64,000 nt of DNA from positions 155,327-219,326 of the forward strand of contig SDOX01000008.1 in assembly GCA_004565275.1 (NCBI GenBank). Reading direction: 5' to 3'. Positions 11,239 to 22,144 of the stretch are shown piece after piece. Source of the DNA: Nannochloropsis salina CCMP1776. Its lineage: Eukaryota; Sar; Eustigmatophyceae; Eustigmatales; Monodopsidaceae. The stretch's first letter is position 1, and each line of letters starts with the position of its first letter. The notes beneath the pieces are model-generated. The model did not search any database. It saw nothing but the letters and a program-made list of their open reading frames with translations, and had not been told where the DNA came from. The position numbers were made by a program, and so were the translations under genes.

Positions 11239-13969
11239 TTATTTTTTCGACGGACCAAGTTTCCTACTCGACGTTTTTTTCGGTTCTACGGACGAGCCAT
11301 CAGGCTTTTGGTTGGCAAGCTTGCTCAAGATGCGTGTGGGTACTTTAAATCCACTTGATTTGAACGAGGCCTTCAGGGCTTGCGGGTCCACGGCTGAATT
11401 ATTGCTGGCGCCCGTACTGCCCTTTGTCTTCCCGTACTGACCGTCAGGGCGTTTGACGTCCGGCCCACTATTCAATGCATTCGGCGCTGTTGAGCCGTAG
11501 TAGCTTTGCGCACTGCGAAGCGTGGCCGTACTCATATAGCATCCTTCAGCGCTGCTGATGTACGAGCCCCCTGGAGCCGGCAGCCGACTGCGGCCTCCGA
11601 AGAAGGGCTTGAGTGTCTCATCGATGTGGGCCCACAAACGGTGCACTCGCCCTTTCAGCACCATCGAGGGCTCGATAGAGCCGCCTCGCAGAAGCGGGGG
11701 CGCGTCGGGGATAGGGCTGAGGTGCGCGTCCTTCGGAGCGGCCCTGTAACTCCTTCCCCCTTTCCTACCGAAGCTGTCATCTCGATTGAGGAGGGGCCGC
11801 ACGTCTTCTGAGGACGTGGCGCGCGAGAAGCAAGGAGGCGTCTCTCCATTGTTGATATCCCCTTCCACATCGTAGCCGCTGTCGCTAACGGCCTCGGCCA
11901 CTCCCACCATCTCCGGGGCTTCCAGAGAGTCTGTCTCCCCCATGCCGAGGGCGCGCAGCATGGACGGGAGAGCTCCGCCAACCACCACGAGCGTGAAGGA
12001 AATAACTTGCAGCGTTGTGGAGATGAGGACTTTGCGATTTTTCCCCGGCAGTTGCAATGCCTGTGGACAAGGACAAGGCCGACGAGAAGCGAAAGCACAG
12101 TAAGGTTGCAGGCCTCACAGACGACACGCAAGCAATGTCGGAAGGATTTACGCGAGCGAGACACTTGAAGAAGCAGTACCTTGGTGTCATGGACATGTCA
12201 AGCTTTCGAGCATACTTAGTTCCCTCTCTCTACCTACCTGTGCCCAGGTGATGGCGCCACGCACAAGCCCCGCGCCAAAGAGCACGAGCTGATCCTTCCA
12301 GGGGCTTGCCGAGTCGTTCTCGCGGTCACAGTACACGACGAGACCGAAAAGACCGAACACGACACAGGCTCGGGCCAGTCCCATGGACATTACAGAGACG
12401 CAGAGGTATCGGAGCGAGAAGTCCCGAGTATGGAAGCGGTAAACGCTGAGCCCGAGGGCCGTGAAGGAGTAGATCTCCGCGATTTGGGAGAGGGAGCGAG
12501 AGAAGATGGCAGTGCCGATCTTTGCCTCCGGAGCAAGGCAGTGCCATGCGAAGTGAGAAAAGATGATGCCGCAAACGAAGACTGAGAGGACACCATTCAC
12601 GTCGAGAAGCTCAGCAACCGCGTAGGACACATAGCACCCAAGGACGATAATGATGGTTTGGCGTGTGGGGTGATCGTTTAGTCCTGTGTTCACCTTTAAG
12701 AGCCGAGAAATGCCCAGCCCCACGGCCAAGCCGATTAACGTCGAAGAAAATAGGAGAAAAATGGCGGTGTAAGCCACTGTCACGGCGTAGAAACTTGAGT
12801 CAGCGTCTCCCCGCAGGACGGAGCGGAAAAGAAGGATAGAAACAGCATCATTGAGTACGCCTTCGCCGAAAAGTAAGGCGCTTAGCTTCGGGTGGTCGTC
12901 CTTATTCACCATGGCCAAAGCTGCCACTTCGTCAGCTGAGCTCAAAACGCTGGAGAGCAGAAGGATATCGTTGATTTCCAGGGCTTGGCCCTTCGTGACG
13001 TCGTCCCATCCCACCAAGGGAAGGCCCAAAGAGATCCACGCCTTGTTCAGGAAAATAAGTGCAAGAGCAACGACGCCCATATGCATAAGGGTGCCAACCA
13101 CCCCAAGAGTGAAAATGTAATGGAAATACCGGAAGAAGTTGCGCTTCTTCAGTGAGTACCTGGGGGGGGCAGAAGAGTGTTTTGAAACAGGAAGGTTAGA
13201 TGCGGGCGATATTCAAAAAAAGGACATTCATTCATCAGTCGAAATGACCAAAAATTGGATTTGTGGGCTTTGTTTCCCCGCCTAATTCATCCTTCGCCTC
13301 GATGTCTACGACGTACCCTTGATAGAAGATAATGGGCGGCAAAATGAAATAGAAAAATACCTCTTCCGAGAAATGCGCCCGGATGCTAAATCCCTCCGAA
13401 AGAATAAATCCAAGAATCATTCCCGCGATGACGGCAATTGTGCTCTCTGGCATATCTGTCACCAGGCGAAGTAGAGGTCGAAAGCGAAGGTCCGGATTCT
13501 GGTTCGTATCATGCGAAAGGGCACAGAACAAGATAAGTGAAATCGAAGTGGCATCGATTTCCTCCTGCAAAAGTCCCCGATATTTCCCATGCATTTTTCA
13601 CTACCCAAATCATAGTTGCAACCGAGATTTCTGGGTGCGGTTCGCATCTGTTGACGACTTTCTGCTTTCTCTGATCAAGAGCACCTACTGTGCTGGGTCG
13701 CAGGAAGCGGTATTTGTGCTACGTACCTTGTGCACAACACTACGCAAGTAATCCGAGGCATTACTCAAGTAGATGGTGACGAAGATGAGGATGATATTCA
13801 ACAACAGTGATTGCACGCTCGCTGGGAGGTCTACCAGCAGGTTTACAGCGCCTTCATCAGGCATAGAATGCATGCCGTTGGTGAAGGAATCACCGGGCGA
13901 GGAGGAGGGAAAGTCATTTTTTGGTGTGCTTATATTGTCCAGTCCAGCAGAGCTTCGATTGATCTCCAT
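11239..13969 (-). CDS. Na+(K+)/H+ exchanger, CPA1/NHE family
   Basis: Four exons: 13969-13727, 13564-13317, 13159-12238 and 12060-11239, all GT-AG, giving about 744 residues. The junctions restore the NHE fold: FYQG|YSLKKRNFFRYFHYIFTLG and TWAQ|ALQLPGKNRKVLISTTLQ. NHE proteins swap cytosolic H+ for Na+ or K+ across plasma, endosomal or vacuolar membranes. Visible are the amiloride-region motif FYFILPPIIFYQGY, the ion-binding segment FGEGVLNDAVSILLF with its Asn-Asp pair, SSADEVAALAMV, GVLSVFVCGIIFSHF, and a long polar C-terminal tail of about 230 residues rich in Ser and Pro, probably regulatory. The N-terminus has one hydrophobic helix (LLLNIILIFVTIYLS). Which membrane it serves cannot be told. 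Confidence 0.93.
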
Positions 13970-15411
13970 GGATATCCAACGCGTAGAAGAGAAGCTGTGT
14001 GTAGATATTCGGACGCAAGTGAGAGCCCACGTCAAACACAAAAACTTTTAGTCGTGAAGATTACATTTCGCTTGTGGAGGGTAACTTTCACCAACCGGTT
14101 CGTCGACGAGAACTTGAGATACACGTTATCAACTTTGGGCAAGGACACAGACTGAATGTGGTAAGTATAATTCTCTACCGGCGACACACTTGCCGCAGCC
14201 AGCGACGATTTGATCTTCCTGCGCGATAATGGCCGGCCGTGTGGCAGTTAGGGTCGAGCACCAACTGATGCGCACTAGGGATGGACGAATCCCTTACAGC
14301 GCGGTCACGCCGACGATTATCATGGTAGGCTTGGTGCTCAGCGCCTCACTCCACGTTTTGAGCCACGTCGGGGCGCGCACAGGCTGATAAAGAGTTCTGT
14401 GGTGGGATCGGGGCGCATGTCGGGGGGTTCGCTCGGGAGAGAGCCTCGGGGAATCCGTCAAGCGCACGTCAGGGCCCGCTCCTTGGCGGCCAAGGCTTGG
14501 CCCATTGCGGGTCAGAGCCCACGAACCCGCCAGAGGCCTCATTACAAACCACAGACCGATTGAGAAGCGATCAATGCGGAAATGCCTGCGCGCGTCGGCA
14601 TTTTTGCTGCAAAGGACTTTTTACTCACACCTCCAATAATGAACTCAGAAGTAGCGAATGACGAACGGAGAAATCCGACGATAATGTACATCATCGATCA
14701 AAATTTCTTGCAAATCGAAAGATCATCGCTTTAATTGTGTAGCCAATAAGTTTTGAACGTTCTGATAAATGACAAACACTCTTCGATCAAACAAGATGCT
14801 AGGTTTCCATGAGGTCATCTCATTCTTTGTGTTTGAGTGATGAAGTCAGAAGTCGCGCTTTAGGAGCATCCTTCATTTAAAGTAAAAAGCGACTACATGT
14901 ATACCTTTTTCAAGTGTATATTTTTAAAGGGAATAGGGTCTACATCCCTTACATGCATGCGCTCATTACAACACCATCATTTTCGAATTTCGTCCGTACC
15001 CCAGACCCCAAGACAGTCCCTCGATGTTTGCCTGAACTTTTTAAAGCCGAAGGCGGATACATAAATATTTAGTGGCTCATCGCCTCGATTGATGAACGAT
15101 GACGTGTTCTATTGGGTAGGAAAAAAATACCAGCGAATAGGCAAACAGGAGCTTCCCAAGCTCTCCGCAAGATTACGAAGTTATGGCAGGCCATACTCGA
15201 TCTCAGTGACGGCCGGCTGTGAAGCTCTCGTCAATTCAGGCAGCTTATAAAAATAAAAATAAACAGCTCCAGCTCCATCGCTCATCCTATCATCGGGCTG
15301 CAGCACTTTACGGCCGTGTACGACAAAGAGTTTTGTTCATCTAACATGCGGCGACACGGCGCCTTAAAGTATTAAACAGAGGACACTTTAAACTCCTTAG
15401 AACAACCGGGT
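13970..15411. other. Gene-poor spacer beside a retroelement remnant
   Basis: About 1.4 kb without a supported gene. 14200-14560 is GC-rich and the rest AT-rich, an uneven composition unlike neighbouring spacers, consistent with decayed inserted DNA. It also contains the promoter of the exchanger gene. I recognise no intact frame, terminal repeat or RNA gene. Confidence 0.45.
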
Positions 15412-16215
15412 ATGTTGGGGGCGACACAAGGCACGACCTACGTTAGAGTGCTGAATTTGACCGATCAGCCCATTCAGATACGAGCGGGGGAAAGACTCAC
15501 GACGGCGTCGGACATGATGGATCCGGGAAACCAGATCAATTTATTCTCCGACACCGCAGGGGCCAATTCCGGAGATGATCCGAATCCGGAGGACTCAAAA
15601 GAAGCAAAGGATGGATCTTGGATCCCAGTGGACCTGACAAGTTCAAATCTTTCACCTCAAGAAAAGGAGGAATTCGACACCATGATCCGGTCAAAATACA
15701 AAGCCTTCGCGCGAGACCCGGAGTTCCCGGAAAAGACGGGATTATTGAAATTAAAGCTGGACACGGGATCCAGTCGTCCCCTCGCCCAACCACCGAGGCG
15801 AATGCCCTATGCGCAAGACGAATTCTTGCAGAACAAACTCCTGATTAAAAGCCGAAATTATCCGACCCTCGGCCTCACCATGGGCCGCCCCAATCGTCAT
15901 TGTCCAACAAGAAGGCAAAGCTCGACTCGCGATTGATTATCGGGCATTAAACGAGACGTTGCGCAACAGCGAGGTACAGTACCCGATCACGCTGTCACGC
16001 TGAGCGTGGTTTTGACGTTTTTGATGTGCTGTTCCGCGGTCTGGCTGAAGATCAGAATATCATCGAAAAAGACTGCCAGAATTTTCCATTTTAAGCCTTT
16101 GAAGATCATGTCAGCCAGTCTGCTCCAAAGGCCGGGTAAGTTTTTGAGCCCGAACGGGGCTCGCAGGAATTCGTACTGGTGGAATTTATACGAAGGCCGT
16201 TTTCTCCACTGAGTC
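15412..16215. mobile_element. Ty3/gypsy LTR retroelement remnant (broken)
   Basis: A fossil of a Ty3/gypsy (Metaviridae-type) pol region. The left part shows the linker between protease and reverse transcriptase (VRVLNLTDQPIQIRAGERL), followed by the start of the reverse transcriptase domain. The right part shows reverse transcriptase palm-type sequence on the opposite strand. Pieces thus lie in both orientations. The element is clearly broken, with several breaks, and no gag, RNase H or integrase part was recognised. No paired LTRs were found by eye. It looks moderately old: motifs are readable but no long frame survives. Confidence 0.75.
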
Positions 16216-16832
16216 CGTCTCTACCTCTACTTCGTGATACGCTGACAAGAAGTTTCTATTGAAAATTATTTAAATAAAATCCTTTTATAATCGTGATGAT
16301 TGGACAACCCAAACCGTGATAAAAGTTTTTCAAGGCCCATCTAAAATCGTGTTGTCCGACGGATCCTTTGTTCCTAAGAGAAAAAAAAGGGGGCCGCAAT
16401 CTTCGCCTCGATCATGATGTGAATGCTTAGACTCTATATATGTCCAGCAGTAAGCTGCTTCGAGCTCAGAATCATTAGGATTATTTTCGCATGATTATTT
16501 TCGCATGATTCTTGCTTAGATCTCAGGAGGAGCTGAAGTTCGCCTGGGGCGGCGGCCGAAGACGTACGACAGTCGCTGTCTCATCGCTAAAACAAAATAC
16601 TACGAGGACAGTCCACATTCGATACTCAGAATAACTCTCTCTCAGAGGCGGCCGTGCCCTTGTGCGGCTCGAACCTCGCTTATTACACTTGGCACTTGTA
16701 TAATTGCTGTGACATGCTATTGAGATGTGCCAAATATATATTTGTTTTTCTCAAGTCTTTGTACCGTTGCTCTCAATACTTATACAGACTGCCCCTGTAC
16801 TTAATCTAGGAACGTTTGTCTTCGATTGAGGC
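16216..16832. other. AT-rich spacer between retroelement remnant and next gene
   Basis: 617 bases without a recognisable gene. It holds a short tandem repeat (16479-16510) and probably the promoter of the gene at 16833. It may include further decayed element sequence, which I cannot assign. Confidence 0.4.
16479..16510. repeat. Short tandem repeat, 14-base unit
   Basis: GATTATTTTCGCAT occurs twice in direct tandem and is followed by a third partial GATT. It lies in the spacer next to the retroelement remnant. No function is evident. Confidence 0.75.
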
Positions 16833-18449
16833 ATGACAAGCGGGCAAAGCAACCTTGCGGCCAATGTTGCTGCAATGAGTGGACTGGAAGGCTTTGATGT
16901 GGTAATCGTTTGCTGTTCAGGCGAAAAGCAGGCCGACTACTGGCAATCACGCTTGATGACCGTACGGGGTCAAGTCCTCCCAGCCACATGCAAGGTATTG
17001 GCTGTCTTCGAAGATTGGGCCGGAGATGGAGCGGGAAACGGATTCGGAACCCTATATGCCTATCAGAATGCCATGACCAAGGCCAAGTCGCTTTATAATG
17101 GTTATGATTTGCATGCAGACATGCTGGCCAAGAAGGTGAGTGTGGGACTCTACCACACTGCTGGCAAAGGCACCCGTTTGGCTCCTTTACCGGGTGCTGA
17201 AAACAACAACAAGCCAGGCGTTAAGCTTCCAGCTACCCTCTCGGTGGGAGGAGAACAAGTGCCGATGACCATCTTGGAGGCTGTGCTGAAGCAAACAGGT
17301 GTCTACGCGCCTATGCGCAAGGGCCGCTTGTCTGTCTTCTGGGGCGACCAAGTCTTCGTGCCTACAGTGCCCGTGGCCGCCTACATGCCAACGCATCACG
17401 CCGATATCCTATGCTCGCTGGGACCTATGCCTTCAGCCGAAGAATGGGAAGCCAAAGGGCTAGACAAGTACGGTCTCATCGCGGTAAATGCCGACGGTGA
17501 GGCGGCCCAGATTGAAAAAGTCAAGCACGCAACAGCGCGGGCCTTACTAGCCAATTTCGGGGAAGTGACACGAGTGGGAGTTTCGCTCGGCTCCTTTTCT
17601 TTAAGCGCCTATCTGCTGGTGGCGTTTCTCGACGAATTTCAGAAAGAGCTGACTGAGAAGACAGCGAAGCTGGACACCGACCCTGGCATGTGGATGGCTC
17701 TGACGCTTTCCAAGGACTCTTACATCCAGCTACTCAAGGCGAAAGGAACACCTGCCGCTGTGTCAGGCCCACACTTCGACCGAATGCATGCCATGGTGGC
17801 CCGCTTTCGTGCCACGACTGAGGGCGCAAGGGGCTTGTTCGGAGCCGTGGACATCGGGCAAGGTGCTTATTGGTGGGACTACGGCCAGCTCAAGCTCTAC
17901 TTTGCCAACAATATAAGTGTCACCCACACCGATGAGGAATCCCGACTGTACCGGGCCTTTCTAGGTGTGCCTGAATCGCGACGGACGCATGCGAAGATAG
18001 CTGAGGTCGTGGACGTCGATCCATGGTCGGTTATTTCGGCGGCACGAGTGGACGAGGGGACGATAAAGCAATCTGTGCTGACAAACGTGAGTGCGGTGAG
18101 CGTTGAAGCAGAAGGAGCTGTACTAGTGAACGTGACAGCGCGTAAAGTGGTGGCGGGCCGGGGGGCAGTGCTGTACAATGTGGTTGACGAGTCGGAAGAG
18201 GGGCTGGTGCTCGGTCCCAAAGAGGTACTCGTCGGCGTCTTTGATGCTCATGGTAAGCAGCAGCTGATGACCAGCAGCTTCGAAAACGATGGCGGTGTGT
18301 GGTGGAAAAAGGAGATTCGTGATGGGCAGCCGTCATTCGAGGCAGTTTATCTGGCGAATCGTGACGTCGACGTAGCTCTTGTCGAGGCCACGGCTCGTGA
18401 TATGCATGCCACGCTACGCAACGCGATGTTTTCGGACAAACAAGTTTGA
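16833..18449 (+). CDS. Sugar-1-phosphate nucleotidyltransferase-like protein (fucose-1-P guanylyltransferase-like order of motifs)
   Basis: 538 residues in a single exon. The N-terminal half looks like a GT-A nucleotidyltransferase: FDVVIVCCSGEKQADYW at 21-37, a GAGNGFGTLYAYQNA loop near 67-81, then HTAGKGTRLAPLPG at 108-121 followed by NNKPGVKLP. The order (ATP/GTP-side GxGxxTL loop, then H-x-x-G-x-x-x-R) resembles the fucose-1-phosphate guanylyltransferase domain of FKGP-type enzymes more than ordinary UDP-glucose pyrophosphorylases. A C-terminal stretch rich in V/N/A alternation (about 415-475) suggests a left-handed beta-helix. No organelle leader or kinase domain is seen. Substrate is unknown; family call is inference. 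A start at Met15 is also possible. Confidence 0.6.
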   Translation: MTSGQSNLAANVAAMSGLEGFDVVIVCCSGEKQADYWQSRLMTVRGQVLPATCKVLAVFEDWAGDGAGNGFGTLYAYQNAMTKAKSLYNGYDLHADMLAKKVSVGLYHTAGKGTRLAPLPGAENNNKPGVKLPATLSVGGEQVPMTILEAVLKQTGVYAPMRKGRLSVFWGDQVFVPTVPVAAYMPTHHADILCSLGPMPSAEEWEAKGLDKYGLIAVNADGEAAQIEKVKHATARALLANFGEVTRVGVSLGSFSLSAYLLVAFLDEFQKELTEKTAKLDTDPGMWMALTLSKDSYIQLLKAKGTPAAVSGPHFDRMHAMVARFRATTEGARGLFGAVDIGQGAYWWDYGQLKLYFANNISVTHTDEESRLYRAFLGVPESRRTHAKIAEVVDVDPWSVISAARVDEGTIKQSVLTNVSAVSVEAEGAVLVNVTARKVVAGRGAVLYNVVDESEEGLVLGPKEVLVGVFDAHGKQQLMTSSFENDGGVWWKKEIRDGQPSFEAVYLANRDVDVALVEATARDMHATLRNAMFSDKQV

Positions 18450-19103
18450 GGAAGAGAGAATTTTCGAAGCAAGAGTTTTTGAAGCTTGCTGAAGGAGGGT
18501 CAAAGCGGTTTGTGGTCAGGCTCAAAGAAGATTGAGGGCATATCGCTTCGGAAGGACAGCGGGCATGGATGATTAAGTAGAATTGTTTTCAAACCCAAGG
18601 AGATCAGAAGAAATCAAAGCGAAAATGTGGCTCTTGTGGTATAACCCGGTTCGTGAATCAGCATCGCTTTCATAAGTTATACGTCCTACAGAATCCTTGT
18701 CGGGTTATAAAGCTCCACTTCCCTCACCCGTGTTACTTTTCTCATCTTCCTGTATTAATGAGGAAAAACTTGCGGCGAGACCATGGCTGGGCTCCACCCG
18801 AGCATTCACTCGACCGTTACTAATCCATCAGCTCTGGAGGCAGGCAGCTCAGCTTCAGCCGATTCATCATCCCTTTTTTCTCTTCACTTCCTAGATCCTA
18901 CGATAGAAAACTTACCAAGATATATCTATAGACAAACTACACCTTCTAGAAGAAAAATCCTAGACAACTGCGTAACCCCATACCGGTCCCTCGTTTTTCC
19001 GTTCAAGACCCTGCGCCATATCATAAGCATGCTCGAAACTGAGACAGGGAGAGACCGTTAGATTATGCAGAGCTACTTTTCTTCAAAGGAGAGCAAGTGA
19101 CGC
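18450..19103. other. Convergent intergenic region, no gene seen
   Basis: 654 bases between the 3' ends of the nucleotidyltransferase-like gene and the small plastid protein gene. AT-rich and without a convincing frame. If the stop of the plastid gene is actually a splice donor (see that entry), a further exon on the minus strand could lie here. Confidence 0.4.
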
Positions 19104-19430
19104 TCACCTCTTGTACCAGCCATCGAACTTCATCTTAGCGAATCGGTGTCCCGTTTCTCCCGACTCAAACTCTTTCTGCCATTCATCCAGAGACTCCACT
19201 TTAGTGGGCTTCGCTTTCTTGGTTCCCTTCTTAGCGGCGTCCTTCGCCTTGATCTCTGCCCACTGCGCGCGGGTCAGACCGGCGGGCACGTACTCATTCG
19301 GACCCACAGAGGCACCCGCGTCTTTTCCAGCGGCTGCCAAAGGTCCGGCAAGGGAAGCCGCAGGGGCAGGGACAACAAAGGCGCTGGCGCTGGCAAGGGC
19401 CGCCACGGTAAAGAGAGCTGTGAACTTCAT
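19104..19430 (-). CDS. Small plastid-targeted protein of unknown function
   Basis: 108 residues from the ATG at 19430. It begins with MKFTALFTVAALASASAFVV, a signal peptide ending in the ASAF motif. This motif with Phe at the cleavage site is the hallmark of bipartite plastid presequences in stramenopile algae. The mature part is short and hydrophilic: an NEYVPAGLTRAQWAEIKAKD segment, a Lys/Ala-rich linker, and a C-terminal VESLDEWQKEFESGETGHRF block ending in GWYKR. I do not recognise the family. The stop TGA overlaps a good splice-donor match (AG|GTGAGC), so the protein might continue in another exon. An upstream in-frame ATG at 19565 would bury the signal peptide and is unlikely. Confidence 0.75.
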   Translation of the reverse strand: MKFTALFTVAALASASAFVVPAPAASLAGPLAAAGKDAGASVGPNEYVPAGLTRAQWAEIKAKDAAKKGTKKAKPTKVESLDEWQKEFESGETGHRFAKMKFDGWYKR

Positions 19431-20776
19431 GTCTGCGGGGACGAAAATGAAAACTGTGGGCATGGAAAAACAAAATGTGAGGCAGATTAAAAAAAATTGC
19501 TTGATGCGCGATCTAGAATGTTGACTTGGCAGGTGACTGGAGGGTGCCTCAAACCGGTCAGTCAAATTGTCCCTACTGCCACATCCGGCAATCGTGTCAG
19601 TCGCATACTACTCCACAACTATCCATCAGAAGGTAATGAAGAAGGGATGAGAAATGAGCGGCGAAAAGAAGGGGGCGAAATAGAAGGAATGAGGGGTTCC
19701 CGTGCCGTGCCACGCAAGTGAACCTTGTGCGCTTCACAACCCTGCAAAGGGCAGCAAGTCGGGGGCAAGAGAAGCTAGCATCCGTACACTCGAAAAAAAG
19801 TGCCCAAACATTAGATTTGTAATGGGCAGCGCAGGTTAAATCTAGTACTGAAAATCGTGTCTCGTGGTAAAGCATGGCGAAGGCTAAACCTTTGAAAGAC
19901 AAGCGAGGGGGGGTGCCACCGACGATCTGGAAGGCGGAGATTGGCGCACTCAAGCAGGCACCACTTTGAATAACGTTGACTGAAGATCTGAATGGAAGTC
20001 TGCTCCCTCTCAAAGGAGTCGAGAAAAACGCAAGACACATTGTAACTTGGATGAAATGGTGTCTATCGAGTTTATCCTCTTCATGTCCTGACGGGAGTCG
20101 GATGGCCATAAATGCCTGAGGCGTTGGACACGTTTATCTACGTTTACGCTGTATCTTGGCAGCTAACGGGGTATCTTGCAGGTCGGCCGTTAGGATAAGC
20201 TGGGCGAAGAATGACGCTTTGGGCCCTAAAGGTCCGAGATAGATGACGCCGGGGGCCCTTTCCGTCATCCTCCACACGCCGGCAGGCCCCGCGATCACGC
20301 GCGTTTCTTCCCCCGCACACGAACCGGGGGGGAAAGGACTGAGACTACAAGCGTGGACTGGTCTTCCTCGCCCTGCACATTCAGCCTGCTTTCCACTCAA
20401 GGACAACCTTTAACGATAGACGATACCATGCTGCCCGGCGAGGCACTTGAGTTTTTCGCTTTCTCAGGGCAGTTGATGCGTACGCCCACAAACCGGCGTC
20501 CTCCGCTCCTTGTCGCCCGCATCTTGCCCGCTGCCCGCATCTTACATATCGCGAGGCGGACAAGTATGATGACACAACACAAGAATGGCATTCGTTGGCG
20601 CTTTGATGTCATCCCCCGATCGAAACTGAAAAACTTTATTTCTGTGAATGTCTTTGTCACTATCACGTATCAAACAGGAGGGCTCACGGTTGGTGCGCTC
20701 TTTTGCCTGTTGGTGTGCGAGAGCAGGCGCTGTTTGTGGTGGCATTGTTAGTCCGGAAGCCTATTTCCTTTCAAAT
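19431..20776. promoter_or_regulatory. Divergent intergenic region, plastid protein / ATP synthase b
   Basis: 1.35 kb between divergent starts. A 170-residue minus-strand frame (20109-19597) lies here but has no motif, low-complexity Cys/Ser/Leu content and no ATG context that would favour it, so I do not call it. Both promoters must be in this stretch. Confidence 0.4.
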
Positions 20777-21751
20777 ATGCTCTCCACCCTCTCTCGTCGA
20801 GCCTTGCAAGCATCGGCTCGTCGTCAGTGCTTATCAGCTGCTTCTACTTTCCACTCTGGGCCCGTCCGACGTGATGCCGCAGCTAATTCCCCCGCAGCCC
20901 CCGCGGCCGTCGATGATCTATCCCGCAAGCCCGCGGATGTGTCCTTGGAGGGACCTCTTGAGCGATACGGGCTCACGGACTGGAAAGTGTATGTGCCCGC
21001 CGGTCTGGCGCTGTCAGTGCCGTTCCTTGCGAATGAATGGTATATTCTGAGCGAAGAAACGCAACTGGTGGCAGCCTTCATAGCTTTCAGCACAACCGTG
21101 TACAAGTACGCTGGCGGGGCGATCGGGCGGAGCCTGGACGAGCGACAAGAGGCCATCATCGAAGAGATCAATCGGCTGGAGGAGCTGGAGCTGAAGCTGT
21201 ACAAGGAGACGATCGACGCGGCCACGCTAGAGAAGACGATAGTGGAAGACTTGACGGCCTTGGAAGCGAAGAGCGGGGAGATGGCGCACAAGCTGGAGGC
21301 CGTGCTGGCTGGCGAGGTGAAGCACCGTATCCGCGACCAATATGTGCGATGGTTGGATGCGGCTGTAGCGTCTGAGAAGACGGGAAAGAAGGCTCTTGTG
21401 CAGAGCTTCCTGGACCGAACAGCCGTGCAGGTCACAAAGAATTTCGCCTCGGACGCCAAACTCAAGAAAGCGGCGGTGGATCAGGTGGTGGCTATTCTGA
21501 AAGACCCTGCCGCCAAACAAGCTGATCTGGTAGGCGCGGAGTTCGAGCGGGTGGGAAAGACGATGTGGGAGGAGCTGGTCAAGAAGGAGACGGGCGGGGC
21601 AGCGCCTAAAGAGCAAGTTGCAACCCTTGCGGCGGAGATAAAAGCTATCAAGGCCAAGGGTCCTGCGGTGTCAGAGATGGACCTGGACAATGCCGTCCGT
21701 GTGTATCACACTGCCATGAAAGGAGGGATTAAACCCGCGCAACTCAGGTAG
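20777..21751 (+). CDS. ATP4: Mitochondrial ATP synthase F0 subunit b (subunit 4)
   Basis: 324 residues. Subunit b forms the peripheral stalk that holds F1 against the rotating ring in the inner mitochondrial membrane. The N-terminus MLSTLSRRALQASARRQCL is an Arg/Ser-rich, acid-free mitochondrial presequence. It is followed by YGLTDWKVYVPAGLALSVPF and a second hydrophobic stretch (LVAAFIAFSTTVYKYAGGAI), then a long helical, charged region (about residues 135-260), as expected for the b-subunit hairpin plus stalk helix. The match is by domain order and by the WxxPxG-type motif ahead of the membrane hairpin. The Met at 20777 was preferred over upstream in-frame codons because the presequence begins there. 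No intron was found. Confidence 0.8.
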   Translation: MLSTLSRRALQASARRQCLSAASTFHSGPVRRDAAANSPAAPAAVDDLSRKPADVSLEGPLERYGLTDWKVYVPAGLALSVPFLANEWYILSEETQLVAAFIAFSTTVYKYAGGAIGRSLDERQEAIIEEINRLEELELKLYKETIDAATLEKTIVEDLTALEAKSGEMAHKLEAVLAGEVKHRIRDQYVRWLDAAVASEKTGKKALVQSFLDRTAVQVTKNFASDAKLKKAAVDQVVAILKDPAAKQADLVGAEFERVGKTMWEELVKKETGGAAPKEQVATLAAEIKAIKAKGPAVSEMDLDNAVRVYHTAMKGGIKPAQLR

Positions 21752-22144
21752 GGGGACATCGGATGGGAGCACAGGGCCAGAGGCGGTTTCACACGAGAGG
21801 GCTGAAGGGTTACTGGCGCTGGGAATACCTTTAATTGCCCGGGAGGAGCGGGTGAAGTTAAGGGCTAACGCACATAGACCACGCCACATTCTTAGCTGTC
21901 CGTGGGAGGTACAAATGATTTGAGCGTGGCGGGAAACTGGGAGAGATAAAAAAGAGAGAGAACGAGCGAAAGAAGTAGAAGTGTGAGAGAAGTGGAAGTG
22001 TGAGACGGAGTACAGTATTTGATTTTAACGTTGACTTTTTTGTGGCGTGTTGTTGATCCTCGGAGAACTTATAATACCGCACGAGCCTGCAGGGCCACGC
22101 CCTACACTCGAGGCACCCGACGTGCGTGCGCCAAGCCACGACTG
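21752..22144. other. Convergent 3' spacer, no gene seen
   Basis: 393 bases between two gene 3' ends, including a purine-rich stretch (GAGAGA-type, about 21930-22010). Nothing else was recognised. Confidence 0.4.

Noticed and set aside
16620-16690. tRNA-like T-loop (GGTTCGAGCC on the minus strand)
   Set aside because: The flanking bases do not pair as a T stem, and no anticodon or acceptor arm can be drawn.
19597-20109. 170-residue minus-strand frame
   Set aside because: No domain, odd Cys/Ser/Leu composition, lies in a divergent promoter region; likely chance.
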